Part shown: positions 56,080-64,000 of the stretch, piece by piece
How positions within the stretch are numbered: the stretch's first letter is position 1
Layout: each line of letters begins with the position of its first letter
Assembly: GCA_026646875.1 (NCBI GenBank)
Contig: JAPKHL010000001.1
Span: forward strand, 54,234 to 118,233
DNA length: 64,000 bases
Reading direction: 5' to 3'
Origin: Rhodocyclaceae bacterium
GTDB taxonomy: Bacteria; Pseudomonadota; Gammaproteobacteria; Burkholderiales; Rhodocyclaceae
Notes under the pieces: model-generated
Seen by the model: only the letters and a program-made list of their open reading frames with translations
Databases searched by the model: none
Told to the model about the DNA's origin: nothing
Made by a program: the position numbers and the translations under genes

Positions 56080-58308
56080 ATGAGTTCACTGGAATCGAAG
56101 CCGCCCGTCGCGCCCGGCGATCCCGCCGGGACCCTCGAGAACGTCAGCCGCCGCCATTTCCTGCAGGGCAGCGCCGGGCTGACCCTGGGCATCTACCTGG
56201 CGCTGCCGCCGGCCGTCGCCCGCGAACAGGCGGCCGGCGCGGCGCCCTTCTCGCCGAACGCCTTCCTGCGCATCGGCGAGGACGACCGCGTCACGGTGAT
56301 CGCCAAGCATCTGGAGATGGGCCAGGGCACCTACACGGGACTGGCCACCCTGGTCGCCGAGGAACTCGACGCCGACTGGGCGCAGGTGCGGGTCGAGGGT
56401 GCGCCGGCCAACGCCGTGCGCTACAACAACCTGTTCTGGGGCCCCAACCAGGGCACCGGCGGCAGCACCGCGATGGCCAACTCCTGGGAGCAGCTGCGCA
56501 AGGCCGGCGCCTCGGCGCGCGCCATGCTGGTCGCCGCCGCCGCCGAGGAATGGCGGGTACCCGCCGGCGAGATCGTGGTGCGCAGCGGCACCCTGGCCCA
56601 CCCGCCGACGCAGCGCCAGGCAAGCTTCGGTCGCCTGGCCGGCGCGGCGGCCCGGCAGCCGCTGCCGGCGACGGTGCGGCTGAAGGACCCGGCGGAATTC
56701 CGCCTGATCGGCCGGCGCGTGCCGCGCAAGGACAGCGCCGAGAAGGTCAGCGGCAAGGCCGTATTCACGCAGGACATCCATCTGCCGGGGATGCTCACCG
56801 CCGTGGTGGCCCATCCGCCGCGCTTCGGCGCCCGCGTGCAGTCCTTCGACGCCACCGCGGCGCGGGCGGTGAAGGGCGTCGAGGCGGTGGTGGAGATTCC
56901 CGGCGGTGTCGCCGTGCTGGCGAAGGACACCTGGAGCGCGAAGCAGGGGCGCGACGCCCTGCGCGTCGAGTGGGACGAAAGCCGGGCCTTCCGGCTGGGC
57001 AGCGAGGAGATTCGCGCCCGCTACCACGCGCTGGCCGAAACCCCGGGCGCCGTGGCTCGGCAGGAGGGCGACGCGGCGCAGGCGCTGGCCGGCGCGGCGC
57101 GCACCCTGGAGGCCGCCTACGACTTTCCCTTCCTCGCCCATGCGGCGATGGAGCCGATGAACTGCGTGGTGCGCCTGGGTCCGGACAGCTGCGAGATCTG
57201 GAACGGCGAGCAGTTCCACACCGGCGACCAGAAAGCCCTCGGTGCCCTGCTCGGCCTGCCGCCGGAGAAGATCACCATCCACATGCTGTATGCCGGCGGC
57301 AGCTTCGGGCGGCGCGCCAGCAAGGATTCCGACTATCTCCTGGAGGCGGTGCACATCGCCCGGGCAATCGGCGGCCGCGCCCCGGTCAAGCTGGTCTGGC
57401 TGCGCGAGGACGACATGCGCGCCGGCTACTACCGCCCGGCCTTCCACCACCGCCTGCGTGCTGGGCTGGATGGCGACGGACGGCTGGTGGCCTGGCGGCA
57501 CCGCCTGGTCGGGCAGTCGATCATGGCCGGCTCGCCCTTCGAAGCGATGCTGGTCAAGGACGGCATCGACACGGTCTCGGTCGAGGGGGCAGCCAACCTG
57601 CCTTACCGCATCCCCCACCTGCGCGTCGAGCTGCACACTCCCACCGACATCGGCGTCCCGGTGCTGTGGTGGCGTTCGGTCGGCTCCACCCACACCGCCT
57701 TCTCCACCGAGTGCTTCATCGACGAGCTGGCGCAGGCGGCGGGCGCCGACCCGGTGGCCTGGCGGCTGGCCATGCTCGACGCGCATCCGCGCCATGCCGG
57801 CGTGCTGCGCCTGGCCAGCGAGCGGGCCGGCTGGGGACAGCCGCTGCCGGCGGGGCAGCCGGGAGAGCGCCGGGGACGGGGCGTGGCGGTGCACGAATCC
57901 TTCCAGACCTTCGTCGCCCAGGTGGCGGAAGTCACGGTGCGGGCCGACGGCAGCTTCCGCGTGGACCGCGTGGTCTGCGCGGTGGACTGCGGGATCGCCA
58001 TCAATCCGGACGTCATCCGGGCGCAGGTGGAAGGCAGCGTCGGCTTCGCCCTCACCGCCATGCTGCACGGCGCCATCACCCTGGAGGAAGGACGGGTGGT
58101 GCAGTCGAACTTCCACGACTATCCGTTGCTGCGGATCGGCGAGATGCCGCGCGTCGACGTGCACATCGTGGCCTCCGCCGCCAATCCCACCGGGATCGGC
58201 GAGCCGGCGGTGCCGCCGCTGGCGCCGGCGGTGGCCAACGCCCTCGCGGCAGCCACCGGCAAGCGCGTGCGCAGCCTGCCGGTCGATCCCGCACTGCTGA
58301 AGGCATGA
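56080..58308 (+). CDS. Molybdopterin-binding aldehyde dehydrogenase/IorB-family large subunit with TAT signal
   Basis: [55 protein letters not shown]. Confidence 0.92.
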   Translation: MSSLESKPPVAPGDPAGTLENVSRRHFLQGSAGLTLGIYLALPPAVAREQAAGAAPFSPNAFLRIGEDDRVTVIAKHLEMGQGTYTGLATLVAEELDADWAQVRVEGAPANAVRYNNLFWGPNQGTGGSTAMANSWEQLRKAGASARAMLVAAAAEEWRVPAGEIVVRSGTLAHPPTQRQASFGRLAGAAARQPLPATVRLKDPAEFRLIGRRVPRKDSAEKVSGKAVFTQDIHLPGMLTAVVAHPPRFGARVQSFDATAARAVKGVEAVVEIPGGVAVLAKDTWSAKQGRDALRVEWDESRAFRLGSEEIRARYHALAETPGAVARQEGDAAQALAGAARTLEAAYDFPFLAHAAMEPMNCVVRLGPDSCEIWNGEQFHTGDQKALGALLGLPPEKITIHMLYAGGSFGRRASKDSDYLLEAVHIARAIGGRAPVKLVWLREDDMRAGYYRPAFHHRLRAGLDGDGRLVAWRHRLVGQSIMAGSPFEAMLVKDGIDTVSVEGAANLPYRIPHLRVELHTPTDIGVPVLWWRSVGSTHTAFSTECFIDELAQAAGADPVAWRLAMLDAHPRHAGVLRLASERAGWGQPLPAGQPGERRGRGVAVHESFQTFVAQVAEVTVRADGSFRVDRVVCAVDCGIAINPDVIRAQVEGSVGFALTAMLHGAITLEEGRVVQSNFHDYPLLRIGEMPRVDVHIVASAANPTGIGEPAVPPLAPAVANALAAATGKRVRSLPVDPALLKA

Positions 58309-59336
58309 GCATGGAACGGCCAACGGGAATCGACGGCACCGACCTGCAGGTGCTTGCCGCCGCCGGCCGCTGGGCAGCGGCGGGACATCGCTTCGCGCTG
58401 GTGACGGTGGCCCGCACCTGGGGCTCGGCGCCGCGCCCGCCGGGCGCCTGGCTGGCGCTGCGCGACGACGGACGGGTGGAGGGCTCGGTGTCCGGCGGCT
58501 GCATCGAGGACGACCTGATCGCCCGCATGCGGGCCGGCGAGTTCGCCGGCGACCGCCCGCTGCGGCAGGTGTACGGCGTGACCCGCGAGGAGGCCGCCCG
58601 CTTCGGCCTGCCCTGCGGCGGCACCCTCGAGCTGGTGGTGGAACCGGCGCCCGACGCCGCGCTGCTGGCGGACCTGGCCGGGCGCCTGGCCGGTCGCCAG
58701 CTGGCCCGGCGCACGGTGGACCTGGCGAGCGGCAGCGTCAGCGTCGGCGCGGCCAGCCGCGGCGACGCCATGCACTGGGACGGCAACCGCCTGACCACCG
58801 TGCACGGCCCGCAGTGGCGTCTGCTGATCATCGGCGCCGGGCAGATCTCCCGCTACCTCGCCGGCATGGCCCGGGCGCTCGACTACGACGTCACCGTCTG
58901 CGACCCGCGCGAGGAATACACGCCCGGCTGGGACGTTCCCGGCACCCGCCTGGTCACCACCATGCCCGACGACACGGTGCTGGCCATGGCGCCGGACAGC
59001 CGCTGCGCCATCGTCGCGCTGACCCACGATCCCAAGCTGGACGACATGGCCCTGCTGGAGGCGCTCAAATCGCCGGCCTTCTACGTCGGCGCCCTGGGTT
59101 CGCGGCGCAACGACGCCCTGCGCCGGGCGCGGCTGGCCGAGCATTTCGACCTCAGCGATGCCGAGCTGGCGCGCCTGCACGGCCCGGTCGGCCTGCCGAT
59201 CGGCAGCCGCACCCCGCCGGAGATCGCCGTGGCCATCCTGGCCGAAATGATCGCGGTGAAGAACGGCGCCGGCGATGCCGCGACGCGGCGGCCGGCGGAC
59301 GCCCCCCGGGCGGCCGGCGCCCTTGCCGCGCCATGA
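58305..59336 (+). CDS. XdhC/CoxI family molybdenum insertion protein
   Basis: [47 protein letters not shown] overlap with upstream gene. Confidence 0.92.
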   Translation: MSMERPTGIDGTDLQVLAAAGRWAAAGHRFALVTVARTWGSAPRPPGAWLALRDDGRVEGSVSGGCIEDDLIARMRAGEFAGDRPLRQVYGVTREEAARFGLPCGGTLELVVEPAPDAALLADLAGRLAGRQLARRTVDLASGSVSVGAASRGDAMHWDGNRLTTVHGPQWRLLIIGAGQISRYLAGMARALDYDVTVCDPREEYTPGWDVPGTRLVTTMPDDTVLAMAPDSRCAIVALTHDPKLDDMALLEALKSPAFYVGALGSRRNDALRRARLAEHFDLSDAELARLHGPVGLPIGSRTPPEIAVAILAEMIAVKNGAGDAATRRPADAPRAAGALAAP

Positions 59337-59917
59337 CGCGGATCGCCGGCCTGCTGCTGGCGGCCGGACGCGGCCGCCGCTTCGGCAGCGACAAGCTGCT
59401 GCACCCCCTGCCCGACGGCGAACCCGTCGTGCTGGCCAGCGCGCGCAGCCTGCGCACGGCGCTGACGCGCGCGGTGGCCCTGGTGCGTCCCGACCAGCCG
59501 CTGCTGGCGGCACGCCTCGCAGCGCTCGGCCTGGAGGTGGTCGAGGTGGGCGACGCCGATGCCGGAATGGGGCACACCCTGGCTGCCGGTGTCGCCGCCA
59601 CCGCCGACGCCGACGGCTGGGTGGTCGCCCTCGGCGACATGCCCCGGCTGGCGCCCGCCACCACGGCCCGGGTCGCCGCCGCACTGGCGGCCGGCGCCTC
59701 GATCGCCGCGCCCGTCCACGCCGGCCGGCGCGGCCACCCGGTCGGCTTTGCCGGCGAGTGGCGGACGGCGCTCGGCGCGCTGCGCGGCGACGCCGGCGCC
59801 CGCCACCTCCTGGCCGCCCATGCGGCGCGCATCACCGCGCTGGCGGTGGACGATCCGGGCTGCCTGCTCGACGTGGACACCCCGGCCGATCTGGCGTCCC
59901 TCGCCCCACCGGCCTGA
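59333..59917 (+). CDS. MocA/MobA-like nucleotidyltransferase
   Basis: [46 protein letters not shown]. Confidence 0.9.
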   Translation: MTRIAGLLLAAGRGRRFGSDKLLHPLPDGEPVVLASARSLRTALTRAVALVRPDQPLLAARLAALGLEVVEVGDADAGMGHTLAAGVAATADADGWVVALGDMPRLAPATTARVAAALAAGASIAAPVHAGRRGHPVGFAGEWRTALGALRGDAGARHLLAAHAARITALAVDDPGCLLDVDTPADLASLAPPA

Positions 59918-60006
59918 GGCGCTGCCCAATCGCGCCAGACGCGCAGCGGCAGGGGGCCCCGGGCATTGCGCCGCGCGCGGCGGACCGGGGAAGCCTCCGC
60001 GCCGTA

Positions 60007-60012
60007 TATAAT
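60007..60012 (+). promoter_or_regulatory. Putative -10 element of prfB promoter
   Basis: TATAAT 32 bp before prfB ATG; no clear -35 seen. Confidence 0.35.
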
Positions 60013-60044
60013 GCCGGGTTTGATTCAGCGCGGAAGCAATCATC

Positions 60045-61149
60045 ATGGAAGCGGAACAACTCAATGCCCTCTCCAACCGGCTCGCGGACCTCGCCCAGCG
60101 GGCCGCCGAGCTACGGAGGTATCTTTGACTACGATCAGAAGAAGGATCAGCTGAACGCCGTTTCGCGCGAGCTCGAGGACCCGAAGGTCTGGGACAACGC
60201 CGAGCGCGCGCAGGAGCTCGGCAAGGAGAAAAAGTCGCTGGAAGGCGTCGTGCTGGTGCTCGACCGCGTCGGCGACGGCCTCAAGGACGCCGGCGAGCTC
60301 TTCGAGATGGCGCGCGAGGAGAACGATGACGACACGCTGAACGCCGTGCTGGTCGACGTCGACGGCATCGAGAAGGACATTGCCAGCCTCGAGTTCCGCC
60401 GCATGTTCAACAATCCGGCCGATCCGCTCAACTGCTTCGTCGACATCCAGGCCGGCGCCGGCGGCACCGAGGCGCAGGACTGGGCGTCGATGCTCCTGCG
60501 CATGTACGTGAAGTACGGCGAGCGCAAGGGCTTCGGCGTCGAGGTGCTGGAAGAATCCGAGGGCGACGTCGCCGGGATCAAGACGGCGACCATCAAGCTC
60601 AGCGGGGAATACGCCTACGGCATGCTGCGCTCGGAATCGGGCATCCACCGCCTGGTGCGCAAGTCGCCCTTCGACTCGAACGCCCGGCGTCACACCAGCT
60701 TCTGCTCGGTGTTCGCCTACCCCGAAATCGACGATTCCTTCGAGATCGAGATCAACCCGGCCGACCTGCGCGTGGATACCTACCGCGCCTCGGGCGCCGG
60801 CGGCCAGCACATCAACAAGACCGACTCGGCGGTGCGCATCACGCACATTCCGTCGGGCATCGTCGTGCAGTGCCAGAACGACCGCTCGCAGCACCGCAAC
60901 CGCGCCGAGGCCATGGCCATGCTGAAATCGCGCCTGTACGAAGCGGAGATCCGCAAACGCCAGGCCGAGCAGCAGAAGCTCGAGGACGCCAAGACCGACA
61001 TCGGCTGGGGCCACCAGATCCGCTCCTATGTCCTCGATCAGTCGCGCATCAAGGATCTGCGCACCAACGTCGAAGTCGGCAACACCCAAGGGGTGCTCGA
61101 CGGCGACCTCGACCAGTTCATCGAAGCCAGTCTGAAACAGGGAGTCTGA
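60045..61149 (+). CDS. prfB: Peptide chain release factor 2 with programmed +1 frameshift
   Basis: ATG 60045; in-frame TGA at 60126-60128 in AGG-TAT-CTT-TGA-C context; +1 frame continues to 61149; GGQ motif [16 protein letters not shown]. Confidence 0.96.
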
Positions 61150-61152
61150 ACC

Positions 61153-61632
61153 GTGCCCAGGACACTCACCGCCCGCCTCGCCGTCCTTTCCCTCACCCTG
61201 ACCCTCGCCGGCGGCGCCCTCGCGGCCGACGCCGCCAGCCTCGCCGGCCAGCAGCCGGAAGCGCTGCTGCGGACCGCGCCGGCGTTCGCCAAGGCCTACC
61301 GGCAGCTGGCCAGGACCGCCGAGCTGCCGGCGTGGACCCGGCGCCTGGCGGCCGGCACGCCGGCCGAGGCGGTGCGGATCGGCAACCGTGACTATCTCCT
61401 GACCTCCGCCTGCAGCCAGCGCGGCTGTCTCGACGAGCGCCTGTACCTGCTGTTCGATCCCGGCACGCGGACCCTCCACGGCTTCTTCTTCCTGCCCCCG
61501 CAGCCGGACCAGCCGGGCGATGCGCGCATGGCGTTCTCGCAGTGGCTCGGCAAGCCGGGCAAGGAGATCGCCGATTTCCTGATGGCGCGGGCCATGCAGG
61601 ATGTCCAGGCCGCCCTGCCGGCCAATCACTGA
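61153..61632 (+). CDS. Ivy-like lysozyme inhibitor family protein
   Basis: Signal peptide; [29 protein letters not shown]. Confidence 0.7.
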   Translation: MPRTLTARLAVLSLTLTLAGGALAADAASLAGQQPEALLRTAPAFAKAYRQLARTAELPAWTRRLAAGTPAEAVRIGNRDYLLTSACSQRGCLDERLYLLFDPGTRTLHGFFFLPPQPDQPGDARMAFSQWLGKPGKEIADFLMARAMQDVQAALPANH

Positions 61633-61654
61633 TCACTTGACTGCGAGACAGACC

Positions 61655-63163
<1,509 letters not shown>

Positions 63164-63227
63164 GGGTGAAGCGGCCACGCCCGATCCCGTGGCCCGCCCC
63201 GGCCACCCGAGCCGGGACGGGGTCGCC

Positions 63228-64000
63228 GTGACCGGCGCCGGCACCGACCCGGCGCTGGTCGCCGCCGCCGAGGCGGCGCTGGCGGCACAGCCGACGCGGC
63301 GCACGGTGCTGGTCGAGCACGCCGGCCGGCGCTACATCGCCAAGCGCCTGGCCGAACGGCCGCGCCGGCTGACGCAGACGCTGTTCATGCGCTGGCTGGT
63401 CAAGCGCATCACCGGGCAACCGCTGCCGCTGCGCACCCTGGCGCTTTCGGAAGCGGCGTACAGCATGGACTTCGAGGCGCGGCGCATCGCGGCGCTGGCG
63501 GCCGCCGGCGCGCGCGTGCCGCGCCTCGCCCACCGCAGCGACGGCTACCTGCTGCTGGAGCACTGCGGCACCGTCGCCGCCGAACACCTCGAACGCTGGA
63601 CGCCGGAGGAATGGCGGACGATGCTGCCGCGCCTCGCCGCCGAGCTGGGCGCCTTCCACCGCGCCGGCCTGTGGCACGGCGGCGCGCAGCTCAAGAACAT
63701 CACCCTCGAGGACGGCGTGTCCACGCGCATCGACTTCGAGGAGAACTTCGGCGAATTCCTGCCGCTGCCGGTGGTCCAGACGACCGACCTGGCGCTCTTC
63801 CTGAATTCCGTCTCGCTGGCCGGGCCGATCGACGAGGCCGAATCCCGCCGCCTGCTGCCCGCTCTGCTCGCCGCCTACTTCGCGGCGCACTCGCCCGAGG
63901 GCGGCAACGCGGTGCGCGCGGTGCTGGCGCGCGCGCTCCCCTGGCTGCGCCGTCTGAGCCGCCTGGCGCGGCCGTTCCGGCGCTTCTCGCGCAAGGGCAT
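63228..64000 (+). CDS. LPS/Kdo-kinase-like protein kinase-fold protein (GTG start, runs off window)
   Basis: Open frame to window end; GAFHRAGLWHGGAQLKNITLEDGVSTRIDFEENFGEF kinase-like catalytic loop. Confidence 0.65.
   Translation, partial: MTGAGTDPALVAAAEAALAAQPTRRTVLVEHAGRRYIAKRLAERPRRLTQTLFMRWLVKRITGQPLPLRTLALSEAAYSMDFEARRIAALAAAGARVPRLAHRSDGYLLLEHCGTVAAEHLERWTPEEWRTMLPRLAAELGAFHRAGLWHGGAQLKNITLEDGVSTRIDFEENFGEFLPLPVVQTTDLALFLNSVSLAGPIDEAESRRLLPALLAAYFAAHSPEGGNAVRAVLARALPWLRRLSRLARPFRRFSRKG

Noticed and set aside
60126-60128. In-frame TGA near the start of prfB as pseudogene evidence
   Set aside because: Matches the known programmed frameshift of RF2, not decay.

Overview
High-GC bacterial chromosome segment, probably a Rhodocyclales-like betaproteobacterium (inferred from gene content, not tested). 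It carries about 50 protein genes, one tRNA-Leu(CAG) with a near-consensus sigma70 promoter and an intrinsic terminator, and no rRNA, CRISPR array, prophage or IS element that I can see. Housekeeping blocks: kdp operon start, rlmB, rnr, trmA, Mla-type ABC operon, ppx/ppk, putA, relA, comEC, lolDC, recJ, prfB (with programmed frameshift) and lysS. Accessory interest is concentrated in four places. (a) A signalling island at about 37.4-54.1 kb: a chemoreceptor split by a 23-bp tandem duplication, a complete SiaABCD-type module, a compact PilJ/HPt/HATPase kinase + CheY-like + CheX-like cassette, and a CxxCH-containing GGDEF-EAL protein. (b) An orphan radical SAM/SPASM gene at 26.2 kb. (c) A dolichol/phytol-kinase-like gene of atypical composition next to a disrupted DUF2062 gene. 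(d) 11-bp-spaced GTAAC-like direct repeats upstream of kdp, ppk and siaA, suggesting a shared OmpR/PhoB-type regulatory input. All family names come from reading the translations; no database search was run.
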